DNA of 7,969 nt. Source: Acidobacteriaceae bacterium. Its GTDB lineage: Bacteria; Acidobacteriota; Terriglobia; Bryobacterales; Bryobacteraceae. The notes below the pieces were generated by a model. The model saw only the letters and a list, made by a program, of their open reading frames with translations. It ran no database searches and was not told the origin of the DNA. The position numbers and the translations under genes were made by a program. Where the stretch lies: contig JAFARV010000920.1 in assembly GCA_019245255.1 (NCBI GenBank), positions 1-7,969 on the forward strand, written 5' to 3'. Positions 1 through 7,836 of the stretch are shown here, one piece after another; the stretch's first letter is position 1; each line of letters opens with the position of its first letter.

Positions 1-4
1 CGAA

Positions 5-53
5 CAAAGCAACGGGGAGAAAAGATTTCGAAGTTTTCTCCCCCGTTGTTTTG
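5..53. terminator. Strong inverted repeat, probable intrinsic (possibly bidirectional) terminator
   Basis: The arm CAACGGGG-AGAAAA (10-23) pairs with TTTTCT-C-CCCCGTTG (34-48), with one bulged C at 40. The stem extends outward through a G-T wobble (9/49), three A-T pairs (6-8/50-52) and C5-G53. The loop is about 10 bases (24-33). The A-rich and T-rich flanks sit partly inside the stem, so it could end transcription from either side. It probably belongs to a gene lying left of the window. That is inference, because no such gene is visible here. Confidence 0.6.
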
Positions 54-170
54 GCCTTGACCGGCCTTCAACACTCCATCCATCCTCCACAGCCAATCTC
101 CTTAAGTACCCCTCAACAGAATCCCTCCCCTGCCGGAAACGTGCCGCACCAATCCGAATCTCACAGTTTT

Positions 171-350
171 GGGTTCGTTCCACAATTCCGTTCAATCGCC
201 ATTTAAGTTCGTTCGGTAATCTGGGTTCGTTCCGTCAATTTGAGTTCGTTCGGTATTTTTGGGTTCGTTCCGTCACTTTGGGTTCGTTCCGCAATCCGCG
301 TTCTCTTCCGTAGAATGGGTTCGTTTCGTAATTTGAGTTCGTTCGGTAAT
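171..350. repeat. Degenerate 18-19 bp tandem repeat array, about 10 units, directly upstream of gnd
   Basis: Units begin near 171, 188, 205, 223, 242, 261, 280, 298, 317 and 335, giving a period of 17-19 bases. The approximate consensus is GGGTTCGTTCCGTAATTTG. The core TTCGTTC is exact in seven units and has one mismatch in the unit at 317. The units at 188 and 298 are the most decayed. Two subtypes are visible: one with GGG before and CCG after the core, and one with AAG or GAG before and CGG after. An AAG/GAG unit followed by a GGG unit occurs at 205-241 and again, nearly identical, at 242-279, so a 37-38 bp dimer seems to have duplicated. The last unit stops five bases before the gnd ribosome-binding site. 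Function unknown. Confidence 0.85.
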
Positions 351-354
351 CGGC

Positions 355-363
355 AGGAAGGAG
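355..363 (+). promoter_or_regulatory. Ribosome-binding site of gnd
   Basis: AGGAAGGAG lies six bases before the ATG at 370 and is the clearest Shine-Dalgarno sequence in the window. It fixes the gnd start and suggests strong initiation once the message is made. Confidence 0.8.
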
Positions 364-369
364 CAAACA

Positions 370-1353
<984 letters not shown>

Positions 1354-2275
1354 ACCCTCTAGTTCCGGTCCGCTGGGCACGATTCGTACCGGCAGCGCAC
1401 GGCTCGTCAGGAACTGGGTTCCCAAGAAACTAATCTCGACCATTTCGCCGTGCTGCGTAGCTTCGCGTTGATACTGATCGAATACGAAGTTCCCGAGTGA
1501 ATAGAAGATGAGACCGTCTTTGTAGTGCTCCTCGCGTTGGATCACGTGCGGGTGATGACCGATGACAACAGCCGCGCCTGCATCGATCGCGGAATGTGCG
1601 AATTCGATTTGCGCCTTCGACGGATGGGACATGTACTCGATTCCATGGTGCATGGAAACGATCACCAGATCGGCCCTGCGCTTGAGTGCGGTGATGTCAC
1701 GGCAAAGAACCGTGGGATCGGCAAGTGCGATGCGATCGTCAATATCGTGCCAGTTCCCGTTTTGCTGATCATAGGTATACCCGAGAAAACCGAAACGCAC
1801 GCCGCCTCGCGTCAAAACCACTCCGCTGTGTGCTGCCCCGCATGACTCGCTGCTGCCAAGGGGAGTGATGCCATGCGCTCGCAGCCATCTAATCGTGTAC
1901 TCAACACCATGTGAGCCGGAGTCCCGTGCGTGGTTGTTTGCAGTCGACGCAATATCGACTCCGGCCAACTCGAGTCCTGCGATCATCTGCGGCTCCGCAT
2001 GGAACACTAATCCGTCTGAATTGTACGGGCCCTTGTCCGAGAACGGTGATTCCAGATTGACGAATGTAATATCCGCTGCGGCCATCAACGGCGCGAGCTT
2101 ACGAAACGGCATCGCCGGATCGTGTGCCGCGAGTATTTGGCGGCGCACGCCACGGCAAAACATCACGTCGCCCGCGAACAACAGGCGATTGTAGGCAGGT
2201 GAGTGCTCAACGCGCGAGGCCGGCTGCGTCTTCGGTTCAGCACACGACAACAGCCCGAAGGCGAGCGCCGCGATG

Positions 2276-3019
2276 CTATCTGTCTTTAACTTTCGCCGCA
2301 GCCGCTTCGTCAAGGAACCACACCGCTTTGTCCGAACCGCGCGCGGCGATCTGGCATGGATATCTCATTGGGTCTTCAGGTCCAAAGAGAACCTGAAATA
2401 CCGGCTCTGCTTTGTCCGCGTTCGCGACCTGCAGCACCGTCCTGCTCGCGCGCTCAAGAACTCCCGGGAGCAGCGTCACGCGAGCCATCTTCAACTTCTC
2501 AACCCAGACGTTCGCGGCAATATTCGAGTGATCATTTATCAGTGGTTCGCCCGGGAACAGACTGGCGGTGTGCGCGTCTGGTCCGATCCCGCGATGCAGG
2601 ACATCAAATACTGGTAATTGACCATCGCTCAGCCGGAAGAATTCTCGTATCGCCTGGACATACTTCCGGCTCGCATCGATCGGCTCCAATTCTCCGTCGA
2701 TCCGATGGGTATTGGCGTTCGGAATGTCTGCCAAATCCAGAAGGTTCTCTTTCGCAAACCTGAAGTTACTCAGCTCGCTATCCGGCGGCACACAACGCTC
2801 ATCGACCCAAAAAATATGTACCTTCCACCAGTCAAGGCCGGATTTTGCGAGCTTCTGAAACATCGGTTTCGGAGTCGATCCTCCGGATATCGCAAGTGTC
2901 GCCCTGCCTTTGGAGGAAATTGATCGCTCCAGTTCTCCACGTATGTACGACGCGCAGCCGTCCGCCAGTTCCTCCGGAGTCTTATAGATCCGCAGGTCTG
3001 GTTTGCTATCGGTAGTCAT
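2276..3019 (-). CDS. pgl: 6-phosphogluconolactonase
   Basis: This cytoplasmic enzyme hydrolyses 6-phosphogluconolactone to 6-phosphogluconate, linking the Zwf and Gnd steps. The 247-residue product has the usual length of the DevB/SOL family. Family motifs are ISGGSTPK (44-51), FWVDERCVPPDSELSNF (70-86) with the conserved Asp-Glu-Arg, and GIGPDAHTASLFPG (144-157) with the catalytic-region His150. GIGPDAHT differs slightly from the more common G-M-G-x-DGHT form but keeps the Asp and His. The ATG at 3019 lies inside the last codons of opcA (14-base overlap), so translation is probably coupled. Only a weak purine-rich site is visible upstream. The 3' end overlaps the next gene, the CapA-like lipoprotein, by 38 bases. 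The gene shares the zwf operon. Confidence 0.95.
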   Translation of the reverse strand: MTTDSKPDLRIYKTPEELADGCASYIRGELERSISSKGRATLAISGGSTPKPMFQKLAKSGLDWWKVHIFWVDERCVPPDSELSNFRFAKENLLDLADIPNANTHRIDGELEPIDASRKYVQAIREFFRLSDGQLPVFDVLHRGIGPDAHTASLFPGEPLINDHSNIAANVWVEKLKMARVTLLPGVLERASRTVLQVANADKAEPVFQVLFGPEDPMRYPCQIAARGSDKAVWFLDEAAAAKVKDR

Positions 3020-4028
3020 TCATGAGTTCTCTTGCACGAGTGAAAGCGGCATCAAAAGCGGGATCCGGCCCCGTAATGCCCAACTCTTCGTTGAGCAGGC
3101 TGTAAACAGAAGGCTCGGCGTAGATATAACGTCGCTCACGGCCGTTCGTGCTGCTAAGCGTCATTGTGTCCGGCCCGGTCCGTTCGAATTTGATGGTTTC
3201 CGATTCCGAGCGCAATGTGATGCAATGAATGCCCGAGCCGAACCCTTTCGTCCTTTTGAAACTGACTTTGGTCTTACGAGCAGACGAAAGCCAACCTGCA
3301 ACGTAGAAGGGCCTCGCGGACGGTTTCTCGTCTGTGTAGCCGATTTCAATCGTGTCGAATTTAGCGAAAGGAATTTCCCGGGAAGCGTTGTCGAAAACCT
3401 GCGCAATAGGCTGTCTCCATGCGGTTAAGCGCGCCCATTGGAGGTCGGCAATCACGCGGCCCTTTGCACGCCATTGCGAAATCAATTCGAGCGCAGTCGA
3501 CAGGTCTTCTCCGTGTGTGTCCACGACGACCTTGGTCGAGAGATCCATGACCGCTTCGAGACCCGCGACCTGATAACGCGTGGCTGCGGGACTGAGTGCT
3601 GCGGTATGACGGCACCAAAAAATGACCGGCAAGTCCGCGGGAATCAGGCCAACCAGAGTCGGACCAATGTTCGGCCAACTCTCCGGACGTGTGGTGATCT
3701 CGATCTCCTCGCAGCAAATCTGCTGAGCTTTTCCGAACGGTTTCCAGCACTGTGCCAGGACGCGTGCTTCGATGCTGTGCTCCGCCTGCGCGGAAACGGC
3801 GATGACGATCCCGCGGCTCGGATGTTCCCGCATGAGCTCCGCAATTGTTTGAGACGCCGAGAATCCTTTGTCCTCCTCGTCCGTGGCTACGATCAACGTC
3901 ATGGCACAGGCCCGCAGCACAGTTGGAGCATTGTGCTGCTTTTCTTCGTACCCGAGGGAGGTCCAAACTTTGCCCAGCGCCTTCAGGATCTGCTCGGGAT
4001 GAGCGGGGTAGACGATCGCGCTGCTCAC
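3006..4028 (-). CDS. opcA: Glucose-6-phosphate dehydrogenase assembly protein OpcA
   Basis: OpcA proteins are partners needed for full assembly or activity of glucose-6-phosphate dehydrogenase, best known from cyanobacteria and actinobacteria, and nearly always sit next to zwf. With the GTG start the product has 340 residues. Family-like segments are HPSRGIVI (69-76), QICCEEIEI (103-111), the LPVIFWCRH strand (133-141) and DLQWARLTAWRQP (195-207), the most diagnostic. I chose GTG at 4028 over an in-frame ATG at 4088 because it forms a GTGA four-base overlap with the zwf stop and has GGAGG five bases upstream, while the ATG would overlap zwf by 64 bases. The extra 20 residues (MGSESGGRDAG...) look like out-of-frame zwf. 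Cysteines at 41, 94, 105, 106, 139 and in GIHC near the C-terminus are present. Cyanobacterial OpcA is redox-controlled, but that cannot be assumed here. Confidence 0.9.
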   Translation of the reverse strand: MSSAIVYPAHPEQILKALGKVWTSLGYEEKQHNAPTVLRACAMTLIVATDEEDKGFSASQTIAELMREHPSRGIVIAVSAQAEHSIEARVLAQCWKPFGKAQQICCEEIEITTRPESWPNIGPTLVGLIPADLPVIFWCRHTAALSPAATRYQVAGLEAVMDLSTKVVVDTHGEDLSTALELISQWRAKGRVIADLQWARLTAWRQPIAQVFDNASREIPFAKFDTIEIGYTDEKPSARPFYVAGWLSSARKTKVSFKRTKGFGSGIHCITLRSESETIKFERTGPDTMTLSSTNGRERRYIYAEPSVYSLLNEELGITGPDPAFDAAFTRARELMNDYR

Positions 4029-5581
4029 GCATTCCTCCACATGTGCCCACGGCGTGCCAGCATCTCGTCCGCCGCTCTCGGACCCCACGTTCCCGATGCA
4101 TAGTTGGGAAAGTCAAAGGTCGTATTCGCCCAGACATCAAGGATCGGCTGAACAATCTGCCAGCTCGCCTCGACCATGTCCTGTCTCGTGTACAATGTCG
4201 GATCGCCGGCCATGGCATCGACCAGCAAAGTCTCATACGCTGTAGGCGACCGCTCGCCGAAACTGGAACCGTAGTTAAAGTCCATCGATACCGGCCTTAC
4301 CCTCATCCCGCTGCCGGGAGCCTTTGACAGGAACCGCAGAGAGATACCTTCTTCCGGCTGGATGCGCAGGATCAGCAAATTCGGGCGAGGATTCGCGACG
4401 TCTCCCGTACGTGTCTGCTGCTTGAAGAGACCGAGCGGAGGAGCCGTGAATTGGATCGCGATATCGGTAACACGCTTCGGCATGCGCTTTCCGCTACGAA
4501 TGTAGAACGGTACACCTGCCCAGCGCCAATTGTCGATGAAAAATGTCACGGCGGCATATGTATCGGTCTGTGCATCCGGGCTAACACTCGGTTCCTGGCG
4601 GAATCCCGGCAGATCCTGGCCACCCACCTTCGCAGGTCCATACTGTCCAGCGACCGCATTCTGACGAACATCGTCCGGCCGCATGATCCGGACCGATCGA
4701 AGTAGCTTGGCACGTTCGTCACGGACATTGTTAGCGTCGAAGACCGTTGGCGGCTCCATGGTGACCGTTGCCATCACCTGGCTGAGGTGATTCTGGATCA
4801 TGTCGCGCAAAGCCCCGGCTTCCTGGTAATACCCGCCGCGCCCTTCTACACCAATCGCCTCGGCAGCCGTGATTTGAACGTGATCTACGTATCGGCGGTT
4901 CCAGAGCGGCTCGAAGATCCCATTTCCGAACCGGAACGCGAGGATGTTCTGAACCGTTTCTTTACCCAGGTAATGATCGATCCGGTAGATCTCGGATTCG
5001 TCAAAAACCTTGTGAATTTCGTCGTTAAGCTTGCGCGCGCTCGTAAGGTCATGCCCAAAGGGCTTTTCAATGATTACGCGGCGCCAGCCGTTGCCGTGAT
5101 TCAAATTATGCCCACCCAGCAGGCCGACTACTTCGGCGTAAAAGCTGGGTTGAGTCGAGAGGTAGAACAGAACGTTGCCGGCCGTTTCGTGCGAGCGCTC
5201 GACGGCGCCGAGTTTTTCCTGGATCGCCTCGTAAGAGGCCGGATCGTTGATATCTCCCGCAACGTAGAATAAGCACTGGGCGAAAGACGTCCATACATCC
5301 TGGTCAAAAGGAGCGTCTTCCAGAAATTGCGAAACCGATTCTTTCATCCGGTCTCGAAACTGCTCGTCGGACATTTTGGTTCGCGACGTTCCGATCACGG
5401 CAAAACTGGGAGAGATACGCCGCTCATAGAACAATCGATAGAGCGACGGGAGGAGCTTGCGTTTGGACAGGTCACCGCTTGCGCCGAAAATAACCATCGC
5501 ACACGGCGGGACGCGCCGGTCGAAACGCAAAGGATCCTGGAGGGGGTTCACCTCTGGCGGGGGCTGGAGTATTGCGCTCAT
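4025..5581 (-). CDS. zwf: Glucose-6-phosphate 1-dehydrogenase
   Basis: This cytoplasmic enzyme oxidises glucose 6-phosphate to 6-phosphogluconolactone and is the entry to the oxidative pentose phosphate pathway. The 518-residue product is normal length. The nucleotide-binding loop GASGDLSKRKLLPSLY spans 33-48. Its Lys-Arg-Lys group is typical of enzymes that can bind the NADP 2'-phosphate. The lid motif IIEKPFGHDL lies at 170-179, and the active-site signature RIDHYLGKE at 200-208 contains the catalytic His203 and Lys207. Substrate-domain stretches such as PFYIRSGKRM and the C-terminal VDAMAGDPTLYTRQD are intact, and I see no frameshift. ATG at 5581 has only a weak upstream AAGAAG. It is the first gene of a four-gene overlapping chain (zwf-opcA-pgl-CapA-like). 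The stop codon is shared with the opcA start. The 227-base region upstream should hold its promoter. Confidence 0.97.
   Translation of the reverse strand: MSAILQPPPEVNPLQDPLRFDRRVPPCAMVIFGASGDLSKRKLLPSLYRLFYERRISPSFAVIGTSRTKMSDEQFRDRMKESVSQFLEDAPFDQDVWTSFAQCLFYVAGDINDPASYEAIQEKLGAVERSHETAGNVLFYLSTQPSFYAEVVGLLGGHNLNHGNGWRRVIIEKPFGHDLTSARKLNDEIHKVFDESEIYRIDHYLGKETVQNILAFRFGNGIFEPLWNRRYVDHVQITAAEAIGVEGRGGYYQEAGALRDMIQNHLSQVMATVTMEPPTVFDANNVRDERAKLLRSVRIMRPDDVRQNAVAGQYGPAKVGGQDLPGFRQEPSVSPDAQTDTYAAVTFFIDNWRWAGVPFYIRSGKRMPKRVTDIAIQFTAPPLGLFKQQTRTGDVANPRPNLLILRIQPEEGISLRFLSKAPGSGMRVRPVSMDFNYGSSFGERSPTAYETLLVDAMAGDPTLYTRQDMVEASWQIVQPILDVWANTTFDFPNYASGTWGPRAADEMLARRGHMWRNA
4034..4038 (-). promoter_or_regulatory. 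Ribosome-binding site deciding the opcA GTG start
   Basis: Reading the minus strand, GGAGG is followed by AATGC and then the GTG start at 4028, a normal five-base spacing. The site lies in the last codons of zwf. With the GTGA stop/start overlap it indicates reinitiation of zwf-translating ribosomes on opcA, which would keep the two partner proteins balanced. Confidence 0.75.
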
Positions 5582-5808
5582 GGTCTTCTTAGATGATAGT
5601 TTTTCTCGAAGCGGCCGGGTAAAATAAAGAAAAACTCACCAGGAAACCGAGCACTCTGTTGCGCTCTGCTCGATTTCGGACTCTAACATTTAACGAAACG
5701 CTTACCCGCTGTAAACAGAGACCGGTCCTGATACCGGAGCGGTCGAGGTGCGTAGCGGGTTGCACAAGAAAACGCGAATTTCAGTTTGGGGGCGGCCGCA
5801 CGGCCGAT
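5582..5808. other. Divergent intergenic region between zwf and the receiver-like gene
   Basis: These 227 bases must contain the start signals for zwf (leftward) and the receiver-like gene (rightward). An A+T-rich patch at 5620-5636 (TAAAATAAAGAAAAA) is the best candidate core. On the plus strand TTGCGC (5659-5664) and TAACAT (5684-5689) are 19 bases apart and only weakly resemble -35/-10 boxes. On the minus strand TTTACC (5618-5623) and TATCAT (5593-5598) are also 19 bases apart but would leave almost no leader. I do not commit to either. The frame of the receiver-like gene stays open back to about 5659, but that part (MRSARFRTL...) does not look like protein. Confidence 0.5.
5793..5806 (+). 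repeat. GC-rich hairpin just before the receiver-like gene start
   Basis: CGGCC (5793-5797) pairs with GGCCG (5802-5806) around a GCAC loop, two bases before the ATG at 5809. It overlaps the place where a ribosome-binding site should be and no good Shine-Dalgarno is seen. The hairpin might lower translation, or it may be chance in a GC-rich leader. Confidence 0.4.
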
Positions 5809-6177
5809 ATGACAAACGGTAAGAAGAAGATTATCGCAATTTTGAGCGATTTGATGTTTACGGTGAAGATTCAGGAAGCCGCCAAGCGCGCCGGGCTCGA
5901 TGTGGTTTTCGTCACATCCCAGGAGGATGCGTTCAAACACGCGAAAGAGAATCCGGCGGTAATCATTGTTGTCCTGAATACGACCGCATTGGACGCGCTG
6001 GACGTGATTGAAAGATTGAAGGGGGATTCGGAAACGAGCAAAATTAACGTGCTCGGCTACGTCTCGCACGTGCAAGCGGATTTGAAGGCTGCCGCGCAAC
6101 AAAAAGGGTGCGATACCGTGATGGCACGGTCCGCCTTCTCACAAAACTTGCCCTCAATTCTGCGTCGATACGCCTGA
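5809..6177 (+). CDS. Receiver-like (CheY-fold) protein lacking the phosphoacceptor aspartate
   Basis: This 122-residue protein is predicted to be a stand-alone receiver-type alpha/beta domain with no output domain, signal peptide or membrane segment. Strand 1 is KKIIAILSD (6-14), strand 3 VIIVVLN (51-57) and strand 4 INVLGYVSH (79-87), and the end reads MARSAFSQNLPSILRRY. In normal receivers strand 1 ends in an acidic pair, strand 3 ends in the phosphorylated Asp, and strand 5 carries a Lys. Here there is one acidic residue (Asp14), Asn57, and Arg107-Ser108. It therefore probably does not signal by phosphorylation. The SHVQ...RSAFSQNL pattern looks like a conserved surface of its own, and I recall similar small proteins from other bacteria. 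ATG at 5809 is preferred because upstream residues are not domain-like. It is divergent from zwf and ends three bases before the convergent ComEA-like gene. Partner and role unknown. Confidence 0.75.
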   Translation: MTNGKKKIIAILSDLMFTVKIQEAAKRAGLDVVFVTSQEDAFKHAKENPAVIIVVLNTTALDALDVIERLKGDSETSKINVLGYVSHVQADLKAAAQQKGCDTVMARSAFSQNLPSILRRYA

Positions 6178-6180
6178 AGG

Positions 6181-6501
6181 CTATTTCTTCTGGTGTGCGA
6201 TGATCTGGTCCTTGATCTTTGCGTAAGTGGACTGCGGGATCACTTTCTTCGATACCAGTTCATTCTTGGAGCGATAGGGCCGGTTGTCGATGATCCTTTT
6301 GGCAAGAGCAGGGCCGATGCCCGGAAGCGCGTCGAGTTCATCAGCGCTGGCGCTGTTTATATCGACGAGTGCGCCTTTCTTTGCCGGCGTTTTCGAGCTA
6401 CTGGTTGTGGCAGAGGTCGACTGACTGGCCTTTGCCGGCGCGGCCCCGGCCCATAGGCCAATCGCAGTTACAAGAACAAGCAAACACCGTAGTAGTTTCA
6501 T
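6181..6501 (-). CDS. Secreted ComEA-type helix-hairpin-helix protein
   Basis: The 106-residue product has a signal peptide (MKLLRC, then a hydrophobic run to AGAAPAKA, likely cut after Ala25), a Ser/Thr/Lys-rich linker (26-44) and one ComEA-like helix-hairpin-helix domain (45-103). The domain contains VDINSASADELDALPGIG (46-63) and then PALAKRIIDNRPY. Such domains bind DNA without sequence specificity. ComEA itself takes up DNA in competence, but many short secreted HhH proteins have no proven role, and no other competence gene lies here. ATG at 6501 is chosen because it gives a clean signal peptide. The frame stays open upstream to 6660 but would then run across the divergent TPR gene. AGTAGG lies a few bases upstream as a weak ribosome-binding site. 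A tandem CGCAAGA pair (6514-6527) sits in its leader. Confidence 0.85.
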   Translation of the reverse strand: MKLLRCLLVLVTAIGLWAGAAPAKASQSTSATTSSSKTPAKKGALVDINSASADELDALPGIGPALAKRIIDNRPYRSKNELVSKKVIPQSTYAKIKDQIIAHQKK

Positions 6502-6536
6502 GTGAGACCTACTCGCAAGACGCAAGAGTCTTCGGA

Positions 6537-6564
6537 TTGTTTCAAATGGAAGAAACGCTAGAAT
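6537..6564 (+). promoter_or_regulatory. Possible promoter of the TPR gene
   Basis: TTGTTT (6537-6542) and TAGAAT (6559-6564) are spaced 16 bases apart and resemble sigma-70 -35 and -10 boxes, the -10 differing from TATAAT at one base. A transcript would begin near 6571, which is the TTG start codon, implying a very short or absent leader. The boxes lie in the 69-base gap between two divergent genes, where a promoter is expected. No experimental support. Confidence 0.35.
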
Positions 6565-6568
6565 AGCG
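6556..6568 (+). repeat. Small hairpin CGCTA-GAA-TAGCG ahead of the TPR gene
   Basis: This is a perfect five-base stem with a three-base loop, two bases before the TTG start at 6571 and overlapping the proposed -10 box. It could be a small operator-like dyad or chance. Confidence 0.35.
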
Positions 6569-6570
6569 GC

Positions 6571-7830
6571 TTGAGGCTCGGTGGATGTCTGCTCGCGCTT
6601 TGGCTCCCGTTTGTGGCTCTCCCAGCGGGCAGCAACGACCTGATCGACAGCGCTGAGCAACTGATTCGGAGCGGCAAGCCAGACGCCGCCCTTGACCTGC
6701 TATCTCGCGCTTCTCAACCCACTAATTCGGCCGAAGCGGAGGATCGGATAGGGTTTCTCTATGCGGTGCTGAAACACCAAAAGGAAGCAATCGGGCACTT
6801 CTCGACGGCCATTCAGAAAGACGAAAACTTCGCACCCGCGCACTTTCATCTCGGGGTCGCATACTGGCTCACAAGCAATGCGGACGCAGCAATTGAGGAA
6901 ATGCAAAAGGCTGTGGTGCTGGCTCCGTCGAACAGCGACTACAGATTCCGCCTTGGCGGAGCCTATCGGGAAACGGAAAACTACACGCAGGCGATTGCGG
7001 AACTAACTCGAGCTACAGACTTGGATCCCCGGAATCACCGTGCGTGGGCCGAACTGGGCCGTGCTTTCTCAGCCGCGAGTAAGTGGGAAGACGCCGCCGT
7101 CGCCCTCGAGCATGCCGCAACGCTTGGCCCGGAGAACGCCAATGTGCTGAATGAGTACGGGCTGGCCCTCGTCCAAATTCGTAAGGCAAATCTCGGGATT
7201 ACCCAGTTTCACAAGGTGCTTCAGCGAGATCCCAATAATGTAACTGCTCATATGAACCTCGGGTATACCGACTTACTAACGGGTGATTTTGCCAAAGCGG
7301 AGAGCGAATACCGAGAGGCTCTAAAGCTTAACCCGAATCTGGCGGGTGCACATTATGATCTGGCTCTCGCGCTCAAGCAACAGGATAAATTGGAGGATGC
7401 CGAAGCGGAATTGCAGGAGTCTTGGAGGGTAGATCCAGACCTTGCCGAGGCGCATTACACCATGGGAATCGTGCATTGGCAATTGGGAGCGTTTGACGAG
7501 ACCATTCGAGATATGCGCGCCGCGTTGGCGATTCGACCCACTTACAGCGAGGCACACTACATGCTCGGAATCGCTCTGAAGCAAACCGGGAAACTTGACG
7601 ATGCCGTGCCGGAATTGAAGGAAGCAATCCGACTGGATCCGTCGACGCCAGGGCCATACAATACGCTAGGGCAGATTTACCGCATAAAGGGCGACAAGCA
7701 AGCGAGCGAAGAAATGTTTGCGATCGGCACAAGGCTGAAGCGGGAAAAGGAATCACAATTGAGTGACCGTTTGGAGCAGGGCATGAGCGGGATTGTGTCT
7801 TCGAAACCGATGCTTGCGCCGAACCGCTGA
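6571..7830 (+). CDS. Exported tetratricopeptide-repeat protein (about 11 TPRs)
   Basis: The product has 419 residues. After a signal peptide (MRLGGCLLALWLPFVALPAG, probable cleavage near residues 19-21) almost the whole chain is tetratricopeptide repeats of 34 residues. About eleven units start near NDLIDSAE, then SAEAEDRIG, FAPAHFHLG, NSDYRFRLG, NHRAWAELG, NANVLNEYG, NVTAHMNLG, LAGAHYDLA, LAEAHYTMG, YSEAHYMLG and TPGPYNTLG. The first and last are degenerate. The tail (KREKESQLSDRLEQG...) is polar and probably helical. TPRs form a superhelical scaffold for protein binding; no catalytic domain is seen. The TTG start is forced: an in-frame stop lies at 6559-6561 and no ATG or GTG precedes the signal peptide. 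No Shine-Dalgarno sits at a usual distance (GGAAGAAA is 15 bases away). The next gene follows after six bases, so the two probably form an operon and act outside the cytoplasm. Confidence 0.88.
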   Translation: MRLGGCLLALWLPFVALPAGSNDLIDSAEQLIRSGKPDAALDLLSRASQPTNSAEAEDRIGFLYAVLKHQKEAIGHFSTAIQKDENFAPAHFHLGVAYWLTSNADAAIEEMQKAVVLAPSNSDYRFRLGGAYRETENYTQAIAELTRATDLDPRNHRAWAELGRAFSAASKWEDAAVALEHAATLGPENANVLNEYGLALVQIRKANLGITQFHKVLQRDPNNVTAHMNLGYTDLLTGDFAKAESEYREALKLNPNLAGAHYDLALALKQQDKLEDAEAELQESWRVDPDLAEAHYTMGIVHWQLGAFDETIRDMRAALAIRPTYSEAHYMLGIALKQTGKLDDAVPELKEAIRLDPSTPGPYNTLGQIYRIKGDKQASEEMFAIGTRLKREKESQLSDRLEQGMSGIVSSKPMLAPNR

Positions 7831-7836
7831 AGCGAG

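Larger units (their letters stand above)
54..369. other. Gene-free region upstream of gnd
   Basis: This 316-base stretch has no convincing gene. Its left part (54-170) is C-rich and contains no promoter, RNA or coding signal I can defend. A TTGACC at 57-62 resembles a -35 box but has no acceptable -10 box at the right distance. Its right part (171-350) is the tandem repeat array annotated separately. Open frames crossing the array on both strands exist only because the repeats lack stop codons. The gnd promoter must lie here or inside the repeats, but I cannot place it. Confidence 0.6.

Noticed and set aside
57..62. TTGACC as a -35 box for gnd
   Set aside because: No plausible -10 hexamer follows at 15-19 bases, and it adjoins a terminator-like stem about 310 bases from the gene.
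171..350. CRISPR-like array
   Set aside because: Units are contiguous 18-19 bp repeats without unique spacers, and no cas gene is present.
3438..4103. Plus-strand open frame of 221 codons antisense to opcA
   Set aside because: It is opposite a supported gene, has atypical Arg/Cys/His-rich composition, and has no ribosome-binding context or domain.
3361..4236. Minus-strand open frame of 291 codons overlapping opcA and the zwf end
   Set aside because: It is an Arg-rich out-of-frame translation of opcA and zwf, both clear family members in another frame.
5659..5808. N-terminal extension of the receiver-like protein from an upstream TTG
   Set aside because: The 50 extra residues are Arg/Thr-rich and unlike a receiver. 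The domain begins naturally at the ATG at 5809.
6502..6660. N-terminal extension of the ComEA-like protein
   Set aside because: It would bury the signal peptide 53 residues into the protein and overlap the divergent TPR gene.
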